From Tetrapisispora phaffii CBS 4417 (Eukaryota > Ascomycota > Saccharomycetes > Saccharomycetales > Saccharomycetaceae): DNA of 64,000 nt. Every line of letters starts with the position of its first letter. Positions within the stretch are counted from its first letter, which is position 1. The notes below the pieces were generated by a model. The model saw nothing but the letters and a program-made list of their open reading frames with translations, did no database searches and was not told where the DNA came from. The position numbers and the translations under genes were made by a program. Shown here piece by piece: positions 1 through 10,296 of this stretch. Where the stretch lies: the NCBI RefSeq assembly GCF_000236905.1, contig NC_016523.1:434001-498000 (forward strand). The letters are read 5' to 3'.

Positions 1-267
1 ATAGCTGATTATCTACCACCAGTCCCAGAAGAAAATATTGGTCTTCAAAGATTTATTGTATGGGTCTTCAGAAATAAAGAATCAATCAATATTAATAACT
101 TAGATATTGATAGAAATAATTTTAACATCAGAAAATTTGCTAAGGACAATGAATTAGAAGCTATTGGTAGTGAAATATGGAGAAGTGAATTTGATTCAAA
201 CGTTTCTAAGGTCAGGGAAATGTATGGCTTACCTAAAGGTAGATTATTTACTAAAACTCGTAATTAA
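1..267 (+). CDS. MRPL35: Mitochondrial large-subunit ribosomal protein Mrpl35 (mL38), C-terminal part
   Basis: An open frame enters from the left edge and stops at TAA, giving the last 88 residues. The segment (ADYLPPVPEE near the start, FIVWVFRN, REMYGLPKGRLFTKTRN at the end) resembles the C-terminus of the PEBP-like mitoribosomal protein mL38. In S. cerevisiae MRPL35 (YDR322W) is immediately followed by TIM11 on the opposite strand, and the same pair is seen here. The protein is a structural component of the mitochondrial 54S subunit. The 5' part lies outside the window. A Puf3-type element follows about 100 nt after the stop. Identification rests on remembered family sequence plus synteny. 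Confidence 0.85.
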   Translation: MADYLPPVPEENIGLQRFIVWVFRNKESININNLDIDRNNFNIRKFAKDNELEAIGSEIWRSEFDSNVSKVREMYGLPKGRLFTKTRN

Positions 268-680
268 GGATGCAATTGCTTAATAGGTATATTAAGTTAA
301 AACCGAGCATCTCATATTCAAGAAAAACACAAGATATAATATAATTCGTTTATTGACATAACCTGCAATGTAAATAACATGTATATAATCAATTAATAAC
401 TTTTAGATATCATATAAAAGTAGCAACAATAAACGCAATATAATTCATTCTAGAATCATAGTTTCGAATTGTCTTTGAGGTAAATATAAACTGATAAAAG
501 GCAGAAGAGCCTCATAAATAAAAATTGTGTTATTTATTACAAGATATTATATTATTATAAAATCTTAATAAATGGGAATATTAAATAAAATAATTATAAA
601 TTAGCAGTATTGCTCGAAGTTTTCTCTTCCTTCATTCTTCTTCTAATTACATGATTTAAAGAAATTTGATCTCAAAATAC
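268..680. other. Convergent 3' intergenic region MRPL35/TIM11
   Basis: This 413-base AT-rich stretch lies between the convergent ends of MRPL35 and TIM11. It holds the two 3' UTRs and the Puf3-type motif listed separately. I see no ORF, RNA gene or repeat of note. Confidence 0.7.
369..376 (+). promoter_or_regulatory. Puf3-type 3' UTR element (TGTAAATA)
   Basis: TGTAAATA occurs on the sense strand about 100 nt after the MRPL35 stop. Puf3 binds UGUAAAUA in 3' UTRs of nuclear-encoded mitochondrial mRNAs, especially those of mitoribosomal proteins. An identical motif follows MRPS28 in this window. Function is inferred from motif and position. Confidence 0.5.
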
Positions 681-968
681 TTATTCTTTTTGAGCATCGA
701 CAAACTTCATAATTACAGATCCATAATCCAATTTAGGATCTTCCCAGTTAATATTTGTTGTATCGACATTTACAGATTTGTTCTTTTTAGTCTTATTATG
801 TAAAGATGCATATTCTCTTTTAGCTTTTTCTATTAAATCTAGTTGAGCTTGACGTTCATGTTCCTTAGCTTTTTTAGTAGCATCCTTCTTCAAAATGAGA
901 TCATTCTTAATACCTACAAATAAACCTAAGCCTAAGGCTGAGTATTTTAATACATTAGCGGTGGACAT
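681..968 (-). CDS. TIM11: ATP synthase subunit e (Tim11/Atp21)
   Basis: This 95-residue protein has a short N-terminal hydrophobic segment (about residues 8-20, LKYSALGLGLFVGIKND) containing the GxGxFxG-type glycine motif expected in the single membrane helix of F1Fo-ATP synthase subunit e. A charged coiled-coil tail (KKAKEHERQAQLDLIEKAKREY, about 30-51) follows. Subunit e promotes dimerisation of ATP synthase and cristae shaping in the mitochondrial inner membrane. Length matches the family (96 residues in S. cerevisiae). The gene converges with MRPL35, as YDR322C-A does with YDR322W. The ATG at 966-968 is the only sensible start. A Reb1-type site lies about 300 bp upstream. Confidence 0.93.
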   Translation of the reverse strand: MSTANVLKYSALGLGLFVGIKNDLILKKDATKKAKEHERQAQLDLIEKAKREYASLHNKTKKNKSVNVDTTNINWEDPKLDYGSVIMKFVDAQKE

Positions 969-1588
969 GTCTTCTTATATAATTCACTTCTTTAACAGAT
1001 ATTACTTAGTAACTAATCAACGATTAACTTTTTACTTTTTATATATATTTTTGTAGCCAATTGTTTAAAACTATAATTAATCTCGTTATCAATGCAATTA
1101 TTAACTTCTATTGACAACTTGTAATTACTTATTACCAATAGATCTCAATGAATCTAGTTGAGTTTATAGGACTATGCCTCCTTCAGATGTTCTTTAATTC
1201 CATATGACATTAATCGATATCTCGGGAATAATAGTCGTTACAATTGGTCACCCGCAAACAGAAGGCACCGGGTAATAACATTGATTTCTAATAGTTGAAG
1301 TCTCGTATTGTATGTATTGCATATGTATATAACATCTTCCAACGTTGAGACGACGTTAATTAGTTGACAATATCATATCGAATGCGTCTACTAGATTAAT
1401 CAAGTTAACGTATACCATAGCCTCATTAATTTGATATTGGTTTTAACTACTAAATTTTAATAACGTTCATCAAATCCAATTACAATATAAATACTATAGA
1501 TAGCTAGATAGATGGAATTACGTACATGAATAATGTAAGAAGTGAATTGAAATATTATACTCTAATTTTATTCTTTTAATATTTGCAA
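969..1588. other. Intergenic region: TIM11 promoter and NMD2 3' flank
   Basis: This 620-base stretch lies upstream of TIM11 and downstream of NMD2 (both on the minus strand). A Reb1-type motif is listed separately. A slightly GC-richer patch at about 1190-1280 surrounds it. I see no further ORF or RNA gene. Confidence 0.6.
1269..1275 (-). promoter_or_regulatory. Reb1-type site (TTACCCG on the minus strand)
   Basis: CGGGTAA on the plus strand is the reverse complement of TTACCCG, the core bound by the general regulatory factor Reb1. It sits 300 bp upstream of the TIM11 ATG in an otherwise AT-rich region, a typical position for a nucleosome-free-region factor. Motif only. Confidence 0.45.
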
Positions 1589-4500
1589 CTATTCATATGC
1601 TCTCTGTAAAACAATGTTTTTAATCTTTTCACGTTCATTTTTTAGTTTCTCTTCATTTTTAAGAACATTAGAAACAAATTTTACATCAGTAGGTAACACT
1701 AAGGTTCTAAATTGGGTCTTCTTACCTGCTTTTGTTAGGAATGAAAATTGGACTTTGTTTGACGTCTTAGATTCTGACACATTTCCATCATTATTTGACT
1801 TCGATAATAAAGTTTGTTTTGAAAACACTCTCCCATTTGTAATAATTGGTATATTATTTGTTGCTACCCTTTCATTCTTCCTAGAATCAACAGATTCTTG
1901 CATCAATATTTGAAATTGTTTTTCCAATTCTTGTTCTATTTTAGTTTCATCATCACCCTTTAACCTCTCCTGATATTCTTCATAAATTCTTTTCTTTTCG
2001 ATATCACGATCAGCTTCAATATCTTTAAAATCATCGTCATCATCATCATCGCTGTCACTATCACTGTCCGAACTTGAGGACTCATAACTATCATCATCAT
2101 CTTTGGAGGAATCTGAAAGGTTATCATCAGTGTCATTAATACTTGCACGATTATCTAACTCGTTCGATGATAAGTCACTTTCTTCATCTAGTTCATCGTC
2201 GTCATCATCGTCACAATTGGATTCATCAGATTCACTATAATCAAGAATATCATCTTCACTTTCAGTGCCGATTTCATTTTCAGAGATTACAGTTTTAGAA
2301 GGTATTTTTTCAGTAATATTTTGATTACTTTGCATCAATATCATGATTTTTGAATAACACTCTTCAAATGATCTTGATCTTTCAAAATTAGGATCCAATT
2401 TCGAGTTATTGAAAACATTTGATAATCTGAATTCCGTCTCCACAGGTACTGGTTGATCTTTACAAAAAGTATAAAATTCAAAGAACCTCAAAAACTTAGG
2501 CATAGATTTCTGTAAATCTTGTGTAATTCTTTCAATATTTAACAGAGAAGTGGAAACCAATTGAATTCTAAAATAATTATCCTTCAAATCCACTGCATTT
2601 TTTATTAATGGATTTGGAAGACCTTGAGGATAACCATATCGTAGAATACTATACAATGTTTGCATTAAAAGATCGGATTTTATAATGGATGCATTGTATA
2701 GCTCCGTTAAGTATCTAATTGATGCAATACGAGACACATTATTTTCATAATTGTCAGTTTCCAATCCAAGATCAATTTCATATAACAGTTGGTCAACTAT
2801 TTTAACCACAAAATTTTTACGCTGACTATATAATTCAGCTAGAATTTTACTCAATACAGGAAGTGACTGGTAATGGACTTTCTCTGGTTCAGTGAATAAA
2901 CTCAATAAAGTAGCTACGACATTTTCGTCTTTCCAACTAGCTTTTTTAATTAGCTTTGTTACTAACTTAACAGAGACATTATGGAGCTCCTTTCTGATTA
3001 AGGTGATGTAGAACATTTCCTCACCTGATAATTCTCTCTTTTCTGTGTTTAATGATTTTATCGAAGGTGGATATACTAAGGTTATCAAGTTATTGACAGC
3101 ACTTTTCAGATTCATATTTATCTGTCTATCCTTACTTTTCTCTCTAACTAAGCTCATCATTTTTTCCATATTTTCTTTTGATTGAGGATGATTGATTAAT
3201 AATTTACCTAAATTTTCAAACAAAACGGTTAAAATTTCAATGTTGTTTGGAACTTGTAAATTAATAATAAGAGTTCTAATTTTATGAAAGATCATAAATT
3301 GAGGAACCATATTAAACTTTACAAATTGACTGAAAAAAATAATGTTTTTGAAGTTAATCCTGTCAGAATGTAATTGACTAGAGAAACCAGTATCTAAGTA
3401 ATTTACTAATTGTGTCGATAAGTCAGGCATATGATCTTTATTTGCTGCAACAAAACGAGCGTAAAGATTTAATTTGCTCCAATCTTGGGTTTCGATAAAA
3501 AATTTAAGTAATCTTTTCCTTGTAGCTTTATTGTCAATATGATTTAACCAATAGTCATGACAAAGTTGATCGATCGAATCCTTGGTATCGGCAATAATTA
3601 ATCTATCCATAAATTCATCCACTGCATCCTTCAATGGTTCTCTTTGATCACCTTTGGCCTGTTCTAAGGTATCTGTTAGATCAGGAAGTGCTTCATAAAA
3701 TCTCCTTGTGTCTTCATTGTCAAATATTTGATTTGTGGAATCGCTTTGATTAGTAATCATAGGAGTGACTTCTTTGCTTGCTTCAGCATCATCGCTCTCA
3801 AGAACTGGGCCTTCCAAATTAAAGATTAAAGCAAATGCTAATGATGCTGAGTTAAATCTTTCGAAACATGGGAGCAGTTCATCATATTCGTCAATGTATT
3901 CATCTCTGACTTTACCTGTACGTATTTGGCATTTCTTATGTTCTCTGAGTAATTTACGCAGCTTTTTATTCATATCAACAGTTCGTGTAAAGGCTGCTTC
4001 AACAAATATTTTAAATAACATTTGAATTGAATTCTTCAAATCTGGATCAGAGATGATGCTATCCCAAGATTTATCATCACTGTTAAAAAATGTTGGAAAC
4101 TTTTTACAGTATGATGTTGCAATGATGGTACTATAACCAGTTCTAAACCTATGATTTAGAATTTCTTTCAGTAGTGAGAATAAGATAGCATCTTTTTTTA
4201 CCATTTTTTTTGGATAAAAAAGATGGAAGATTATTTTTGAAATACTATCAACCTTCAAAGAAAATATGCCTACCAAATATAACTCTGTAAATATTCTTAA
4301 ATTACAATTTATCTTGGAAATTCTCGTAAGTTCATCTTTCTCATTATCTAATTCAGTACTAGGATTTGTAAAGTTACTCAAAAATAATTCAAATAATTTC
4401 TCAGAAAATTGGGACTTGAATCTTTGATGCAATATACTAATGACTTCAACAGCTGCTATAATATCGTCATTTTTATTATTCAAATTAGATAATGCTTCAT

Positions 4501-4836
4501 TTGATGTAATGATGATTTCTGATAAATATTTTGATAGTAAGACTTCAGATAAGTCTTTCACTAGAGATGGTAAATTTTCCTTCGTAATACCTAGCTTCAA
4601 TTTTTTAATAAAACCAGTATTTCTCTTTATGCTAGAATCTAGTTTCTTGTTCCCAGATGAAAATTGGTCTATGTCCATCCATGCTTTCGAATTTAACCCA
4701 TATAATTCTAATCTTCTTCCGTTCTAAATATATAATTAAATCAAATGTCGTCAAATCCAATATGATAAAGTTAGTAAATAGTTGCAAACATAAGCTTTGA
4801 TCACCAAATAATATTTATATATAGACATACCTCCAT
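1589..4836 (-). CDS. NMD2: Nonsense-mediated decay factor Nmd2/Upf2 (spliced, two exons)
   Basis: This Upf2 orthologue bridges Upf1 and Upf3 in nonsense-mediated mRNA decay in the cytoplasm. The joined protein is about 1046 residues (S. cerevisiae 1089). Exon 1 (4831-4836) is ATGGAG; exon 2 is 1589-4723; the 107-nt intron is listed separately. After joining, the protein begins MENGRRLELYGLNSKAW, which lines up with the start of S. cerevisiae Nmd2 (MDDGRKKELHDLNTRAW), so the first in-frame ATG of the long ORF (4678) is not the start. The core contains MIF4G repeats (KKLDSSIKRNTGFIKKLK near the N-terminus, NDRQxNMNxKSA-like segment mid-protein). A long Asp/Glu/Ser-rich tract spans about residues 820-920, and a basic C-terminal Upf1-binding tail follows. 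YHR077C orthologue lying between YDR322 and YDR323 orthologues. Confidence 0.95.
4724..4830 (-). other. NMD2 spliceosomal intron (107 nt)
   Basis: On the minus strand the intron starts GTATGT (plus-strand ACATAC at 4825-4830). It has a perfect TACTAAC branch site (GTTAGTA at 4770-4776) and ends TAG (CTA at 4724-4726). Exon 1 is just ATGGAG. The intron is in phase 0. S. cerevisiae NMD2 also has a single intron next to its start codon, so this is a conserved position. Confidence 0.93.
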
Positions 4837-5363
4837 CTTGTAAAGTGGTTTATTGCGCCAAATTGAACAATAATATTTTCTTTCACTTTTCTCGTCAATA
4901 CTGTAATTGTACTTGTGTTGGAGAGCAAGTAAACTTTGTCATATATAAGTTGAAGAAAAAATAAGGTATTGAAAATGTTAACCTTATGAAGAATAATAAC
5001 TATAAGCAATTAAACTACTTGTTTCAACCTTTGTGATAAATTCATATGTAACTCTCAAAGCTTAAATGGATATAAAAGTCGAATTCTCATTATGGTTTTA
5101 TCCATAATCTCATCGCTTTAAATTTAAATTGAAAAACATTGCATATAAAAAAAATTATATGAAAGACAATTAAATACTGATTTAAAAAGTTGCAATTTTT
5201 ATTGACTATGTCTATACATTATGTTGAAATACAGTTCTTTGATTTATTGATAAATAACATTATTTATAAGGTACGGTTTTGTCGAAGGTGAACTGATATT
5301 TACATGCGTGATAGCCTAATTGAGGTAATTAAAAACTATCTTGATTATTTTTTCGACAATATA
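4837..5363. other. Intergenic region: NMD2 promoter and PEP7 3' flank
   Basis: 527 bases, strongly AT-rich, upstream of NMD2 and downstream of PEP7. I see no recognisable gene, RNA or strong motif here. Confidence 0.6.
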
Positions 5364-7001
5364 TTAAGTAAAGCTTTTATCACCCAGTAACTTTTCTATG
5401 TGACTTTCTCTAGTCTTTAATTCTGATAAATTTTTATTTAGTGAACCAACTTCTTCAAATTGTCTTTGTTTTTTGGCAGTATCAATCATACCTTGAACAA
5501 GAAATGACTGTTCTTTGAGGACCATCAATTCTTCACGATATTGTTTTACTTCTTTTATTGTCAAATTGTTATTAAATGTAACTTCAGTCAATGAATTCAG
5601 TTCTGGTGGTGAATTATTTGTATTGTTAGTCGCATCAGTGAATATACCTGGTAATGACTTTAGAGGTAAAATGTTATCGGTGATAAACTTTGTTGATACT
5701 TGTTTAATAGAATTTTGTATCTTAGTTTCTTCTAATGTTTGAGGTTTTAAAAGATTAATCTGTCTAGATGTATCGTTATATAATGCAAATGCTCGTAATA
5801 ATTTATTCCTCAGTTGTGCCACCTTTATAAGATTTTCATCCTTTGTAATAGATGGATCTTTATCCCCCAATTCTATTATTTTAACTCTTTCTTTGAATAT
5901 AGGTAAAGTGTTGATAATCACCGATGCAATATCATTGAGTTTTTCAAGCAATTTTATCAATAGAGGAGGAGGATTATTACTTTCCTGTTTAAATTTTCTT
6001 GGTATAAATAAAGAATGTATACATCTGGAACAAACTCTAATATGCTGGTCTGCTTCCTCTGAAGTTAAATTAGTTTCTTTATATGAGAGGTCTGAAGAGG
6101 CATTCATTAACGTTTCTATTGTCACATTATTAGAACAGTTTGTCGTTTCTTTCTCACAGACGATATTTCCACATAGTCTACAATGATGTTTTCTATTAGT
6201 TATGTTAAAGGGTTGCAAACAAATATAACAATCAGAAACATTATAATCATATTTCCAAGGCGTTACGCTACTTTCCAGTTTGGCTATCTCCAATCTTACT
6301 TTAACAGCAAAGAACAAAGAATCCTTATATTTTCTGTAAATTGTTATTGAACCATCTATTAATTTGACTAATCTGTTTTCTAATTGCAAAGTTGTTAGCA
6401 TTTTGTCACCAATCATTAAATTTCTAAATTGTGTAAAGTCTCCTGTTAAATCAACAGTTCTCCCCATATCTTTATAGCCTGTTTTTGAAGTAAAACAATT
6501 GTTACAGCAAAGGTAAAACTTTCCACTCCTGGGATCATACTTGGCATTTTTGTCCAATTTAATAACATTCTTGCAATCTCTTTTACAGAATATTTCTCCA
6601 CATTTGTTACAATTAATCAGGTTACTGTGATTGGTTATAGTTGTGTTACATTTATAACATTTTGGTTTGCCATCCAGTGGTTGTTTAAAATGTTTATGCG
6701 TAATAAATTGCTTATTTGGGTTTGATTTAGAACCCTTGTTAGGTAAAATACCAGAGGTATTGGATTTTATATTTGAACCATGTTTACTGAGTAAATGGTC
6801 TGATGCAGTTTTATTTGAATTAGTGGGCTCCTTGATGGCTTCTGAACTAAATCCGTGATCTTTATCTAGATGCACGTTCAATGAATTTAAATTTAGAAAA
6901 GAATGTGAACAAACTGGGCATATGACTTCTATATCTGCAAAACTGGCATAAGCATTTGATTGCTGTAAGGGATCATTTGGGGGTTCTTCAGTTGTACTCA
7001 T
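5364..7001 (-). CDS. PEP7: Pep7/Vac1, FYVE-domain Rab5 (Vps21) effector
   Basis: This 545-residue protein (S. cerevisiae 515) begins with a C2H2 finger (CPVCSHSFLNLNSLNVHLDKDH, about residues 29-50). A Cys-rich zinc segment follows around 115-150 (CYKCNTT..CNKCGEIFC), then a FYVE finger around 258-295 with the diagnostic RKHHCRLCG motif that binds phosphatidylinositol 3-phosphate. Coiled-coil sequence follows to the C-terminus. Pep7/Vac1 acts with Vps45, Pep12 and Vps21 in Golgi-to-endosome vesicle fusion. It lies between NMD2 and UTP4 with the same strand as UTP4, as YDR323C/YDR324C in S. cerevisiae. The start ATG at 6999-7001 leaves no conserved sequence upstream. Confidence 0.95.
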   Translation of the reverse strand: MSTTEEPPNDPLQQSNAYASFADIEVICPVCSHSFLNLNSLNVHLDKDHGFSSEAIKEPTNSNKTASDHLLSKHGSNIKSNTSGILPNKGSKSNPNKQFITHKHFKQPLDGKPKCYKCNTTITNHSNLINCNKCGEIFCKRDCKNVIKLDKNAKYDPRSGKFYLCCNNCFTSKTGYKDMGRTVDLTGDFTQFRNLMIGDKMLTTLQLENRLVKLIDGSITIYRKYKDSLFFAVKVRLEIAKLESSVTPWKYDYNVSDCYICLQPFNITNRKHHCRLCGNIVCEKETTNCSNNVTIETLMNASSDLSYKETNLTSEEADQHIRVCSRCIHSLFIPRKFKQESNNPPPLLIKLLEKLNDIASVIINTLPIFKERVKIIELGDKDPSITKDENLIKVAQLRNKLLRAFALYNDTSRQINLLKPQTLEETKIQNSIKQVSTKFITDNILPLKSLPGIFTDATNNTNNSPPELNSLTEVTFNNNLTIKEVKQYREELMVLKEQSFLVQGMIDTAKKQRQFEEVGSLNKNLSELKTRESHIEKLLGDKSFT

Positions 7002-7409
7002 ACTAAAAAAAGCAAAAGATGCCTATTGCGATAAATGAAAATGATTTATATAATCCTCAAAAGTTTAGTCCACATCGACCATACTTATTAATGCTAGTTG
7101 CTCATCTTCAACTGTTATAAATAACTTTTGAAGTAGAATATTAGGATATTTATTTAAATCTTCTAAATTTATATAATATATTTTCATTTTTGACCATTTC
7201 TAAAATTCAATACGTAGCGAAACTATGAAATTACTAACAAATCATTTCCTCTTACAGGGTTCATCAGATTTTACTAAAATTTAAAGAAAGAGAATATTTA
7301 TTTGGTTTAAATGTTATGCTCAAATATTGTTAAAATCTATTTTCTATATATTCAAAGATAAGAAGTTCGTGTTATGTATAGTGTACAATTTATGATATAT
7401 GATTATATA
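7002..7409. other. Intergenic region PEP7/UTP4
   Basis: 408 AT-rich bases between two minus-strand genes, holding the PEP7 promoter and the UTP4 3' UTR. Nothing further recognised. Confidence 0.6.
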
Positions 7410-9737
7410 TTAAAATCTTAATTTTGAAAGATTGAAGGCACCTTTTTGAGAAGATGATGATAGTAGTTGTGGCTTTTCAACGATAAATATTTCGTCTTTT
7501 GAGATAAAATCTGTAAATAAAATTGACTTGTACTTTTCAGTAATAAAAAATGCTTCACCTTCGTCATTTACTCTTTTAGAATCATCGTTTTTAACTCTTG
7601 GATAGTTGTCATTCGTTATACTTGGTAATTCATTAGAATCTATGTCCATATCTTCATCCTCATCTTCCCCATCATTCAAAAAGTTGCTTTCATCTGTAAT
7701 TGTCAATCCATCACGGCTACGCTTTTTAGTCTTCTTTCTATTGCTTATCGGTAGGTCAACAGAAAAATCTAGTCTACATAAACAAGAAACAGTCCAGAAC
7801 CATACTTTTGATGGACTGTTCTCATCTAAAAATATACCAACACATTTTTCCTTTAGTTCTTGGAATTGTTTTGGTAAATTGTCGGTATTATTTTTTGACC
7901 ACTCAGATAATAACTGTTCTTCAGAACTATCTTCTCCTGTGTTATTCTCTTCATTATCCTCAAGCTTTGTTAAATTAAATTCATAGATCTTATTATCAGC
8001 CGTTACAGAAATAATAGACTTTCTCTTTGGATTAATTATTATGGATGTTACGTAATTCATTAGATTTGCCAGTACTCTACTTCTTTTCGTTTCTATGTCT
8101 ATCAAAACAATAACACCATAACCGTAAGAAACAACAGCATATTTACCGTTGATATCTATATTATTGATATTGTTAATAAATGGTAATTTTAAACCTGATT
8201 TGGTTTGCTGGATTTCTGGTAACTCTATTTCAGTCATTTCTTCGTCATCATCTGACTCTAAATCAATAGTAAACACTTCATCTTCAACAGAGCAAATAAG
8301 CAGTTTTGAATTGTCTATAAACTTAACAAATCTAGTACCAGTTTTCAACAGTAAGTTGTTATCTAATTTAGTTACTTTCAACTTGGAATCCATTGGTTGC
8401 AAATGGAAGACTTTAGTTGTTGAAGATCTACCGACAACTAAAACAGTACCATCTGGCGAAATACCACATGTAGAAATATTCTGCTCATCTTTTAAGTTCA
8501 ATTTACAAACTAACTTATAATTTTTATCGTCTTCGACATCATCACCAATGGTCCAAATTTTGACAGTAGATTCATACCACATAACAACTAGTCTTTGTTC
8601 TCTGTTGATTAAGAAATTTTTGCTAAATGGTACAATTGGTGGTATTTTCTTGTAATTACCATCGGCGAATGAAGATAATGATGAGATAACAACAGATTGT
8701 TCAGAACCACCTGATGCTAAGAAATCAGCACCTTTTGCTTGATATGAACATAAGGATCTAATATCATTAGAATGCAATAATCTATTTGATGCAACAGTCC
8801 ACTTATTATTGGCACCTGATTTTGAGTTTTTTGAGTCTTTGACTTGACTGTACTGGTAAATTTTTCTATCAATACCAGCACTGAAGACTTGGGTGTTAGT
8901 ACAGTCAGTGGTTAAAGTTAAGACATCTGATTCATGAGTTTTAAACGATTGGTTCAAAGTAGCGTAATGGAAGTCCCAAAATTTGACCGAACCAGTTGAA
9001 TCACCGGAGACAATTTGGTTAGAAGCTGGTAAATAAATTACAGACCAGATTAATGTAGATTCTGATTTTGCTTTATCGACCTTCATTGTGTGTGTTATTC
9101 TACCATTGTTGTTAACGGACCATATCCTTATTCTTCCATCTGAACAACCACCTATGACAAACTCATCTTTATTCCAAGTAAGAGATAGAATTCTTGCATC
9201 TTGTCTCATCAAAATAGTTTCATATTCTAAAACACCTTGCCCACCAGAAATATTGACAATAACAATTGTACCGTTATCACATCCTAATGCTAATTTATCT
9301 TTTGAAGAGTTGATAGCTATTGACCAAATAACACCAGCATTACCATCAAAATTTTTTAGTGGTAAACCAGTAGCTAAATTCCATTCTGTGACGACAGTAG
9401 AACCACCAATTGAAAACAATCTTAGTGGCTCACCTGGAACATTTCTCCAAACTAAGCCTTCGATAGAACGTCCTTTACCACCTTGGATGACTAATTCCTG
9501 GAACCAACCATTTCTTGGATTCCATATTTCAATATTACCATTAGATCTTCCTACAGCCAAACGTAAATCTGATGGAGTTAGTTTACTCTTGTTATTGTTG
9601 ATATTATTCAAATTATCTAACCTTTTTTCACTACCAGCAACATCGGAGTCATGTGAAAATGCTAGAACAGTGATATTTGCAGTTGCTAGATCTAGAAAAC
9701 GAGCTCTGTGGATAGTTAACCTTTCTTGACTTGTCAT
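7410..9737 (-). CDS. UTP4: U3 snoRNP/t-UTP subunit Utp4, WD40 protein
   Basis: This 775-residue WD40 protein is almost the same length as S. cerevisiae Utp4 (776). It has repeated WD-type blades across the first ~600 residues (e.g. VGRSNGNIEIWNPRNGW, GDSTGSVKFWDFHYA) and an acidic, basic-flanked linker near residues 660-710 (KKTKKRSRDG, then DEDEDMDID). Utp4 is part of the t-UTP/UtpA subcomplex of the small-subunit processome and is needed for early 18S pre-rRNA processing in the nucleolus. It is divergent with YCG1, as YDR324C/YDR325W. The shared promoter has RRPE, PAC and Cbf1 motifs, consistent with ribosome-biogenesis regulation. Confidence 0.95.
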   Translation of the reverse strand: MTSQERLTIHRARFLDLATANITVLAFSHDSDVAGSEKRLDNLNNINNNKSKLTPSDLRLAVGRSNGNIEIWNPRNGWFQELVIQGGKGRSIEGLVWRNVPGEPLRLFSIGGSTVVTEWNLATGLPLKNFDGNAGVIWSIAINSSKDKLALGCDNGTIVIVNISGGQGVLEYETILMRQDARILSLTWNKDEFVIGGCSDGRIRIWSVNNNGRITHTMKVDKAKSESTLIWSVIYLPASNQIVSGDSTGSVKFWDFHYATLNQSFKTHESDVLTLTTDCTNTQVFSAGIDRKIYQYSQVKDSKNSKSGANNKWTVASNRLLHSNDIRSLCSYQAKGADFLASGGSEQSVVISSLSSFADGNYKKIPPIVPFSKNFLINREQRLVVMWYESTVKIWTIGDDVEDDKNYKLVCKLNLKDEQNISTCGISPDGTVLVVGRSSTTKVFHLQPMDSKLKVTKLDNNLLLKTGTRFVKFIDNSKLLICSVEDEVFTIDLESDDDEEMTEIELPEIQQTKSGLKLPFINNINNIDINGKYAVVSYGYGVIVLIDIETKRSRVLANLMNYVTSIIINPKRKSIISVTADNKIYEFNLTKLEDNEENNTGEDSSEEQLLSEWSKNNTDNLPKQFQELKEKCVGIFLDENSPSKVWFWTVSCLCRLDFSVDLPISNRKKTKKRSRDGLTITDESNFLNDGEDEDEDMDIDSNELPSITNDNYPRVKNDDSKRVNDEGEAFFITEKYKSILFTDFISKDEIFIVEKPQLLSSSSQKGAFNLSKLRF

Positions 9738-10024
9738 TATCGATACTCTAAACTTGTTTATGTAGTTGAACAGTACTTATATTTCACAAATATAAAACTC
9801 TGAAATATTTGACCTACGGAAATCACTTAACAATAGTATCCTATGACAACAGAAACAAAGCACACGAGTCTGATAGATATCTCTCTTGATATTTAAACTA
9901 ATGAACCTCTCAAGGTATATATATGTATGCGTACTATTTCAATAATTTAATCAATTGAACTATTAATAATTTAATAACATTTGTTCCATTAACAACATTA
10001 TGAGAATTTGGCATACTCTTCTTT

Positions 10025-10058
10025 AAAATTTTTTGCGATGAGCTTAAACAAAAATTTT
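10025..10058. promoter_or_regulatory. PAC motif flanked by RRPE-like tracts
   Basis: GCGATGAGCT at 10035-10044 matches the PAC motif bound by Dot6/Tod6. AAAATTTTTT (10025-10034) and AAAAATTTT (10050-10058) resemble the RRPE bound by Stb3. The pair lies 300 bp upstream of UTP4, a ribosome-biogenesis gene, as expected for the Ribi regulon. Confidence 0.7.
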
Positions 10059-10069
10059 ATGTGTGGAAT

Positions 10070-10079
10070 GTCACGTGAC
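10070..10079. promoter_or_regulatory. Palindromic Cbf1-type site (GTCACGTGAC)
   Basis: A perfect ten-base palindrome containing the E-box RTCACRTG lies in the UTP4-YCG1 promoter. Cbf1 is the likely binder. No CDEII/CDEIII-like sequence follows, so this is a promoter site and not a point centromere. Confidence 0.55.
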
Positions 10080-10296
10080 AAAGACATCGATTTCTTTGAA
10101 ATTTATTTGTTTACCTTTTATTAGTTATACTATTATATCTAAGATGGATAGTTAGTAATAATAATATTTATAGATCATAATATTTGTTATTATTGTAGAG
10201 TTCTAGATATCCTTCTTACTCTTTAGGAGTAGTAGTGTGTGGAAAACCAGTTTTCCATTCGTAAGATTTGTTCTCGTTATTTCTAGCACACAAAAG

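Larger units (their letters stand above)
9738..10296. other. Divergent UTP4-YCG1 promoter region
   Basis: 559 bases between divergent genes. It contains the RRPE/PAC module and a palindromic Cbf1 site listed separately. The rest is AT-rich without recognisable features. Confidence 0.7.

Noticed and set aside
10070..10079. Point centromere suggested by the Cbf1 palindrome (also GTCACGTG at 25655-25662)
   Set aside because: No long >85% AT CDEII followed by a CDEIII core with TTCCGAA was found beside either site.
10151..10157. GTTAGTA (minus-strand TACTAAC) in the UTP4-YCG1 promoter as a UTP4 leader intron
   Set aside because: No donor site upstream on the minus strand, and UTP4 begins normally at 9737.
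10237..10296. N-terminal extension of YCG1
   Set aside because: It would need a GTG start; the ATG at 10297 gives a protein of the family length.
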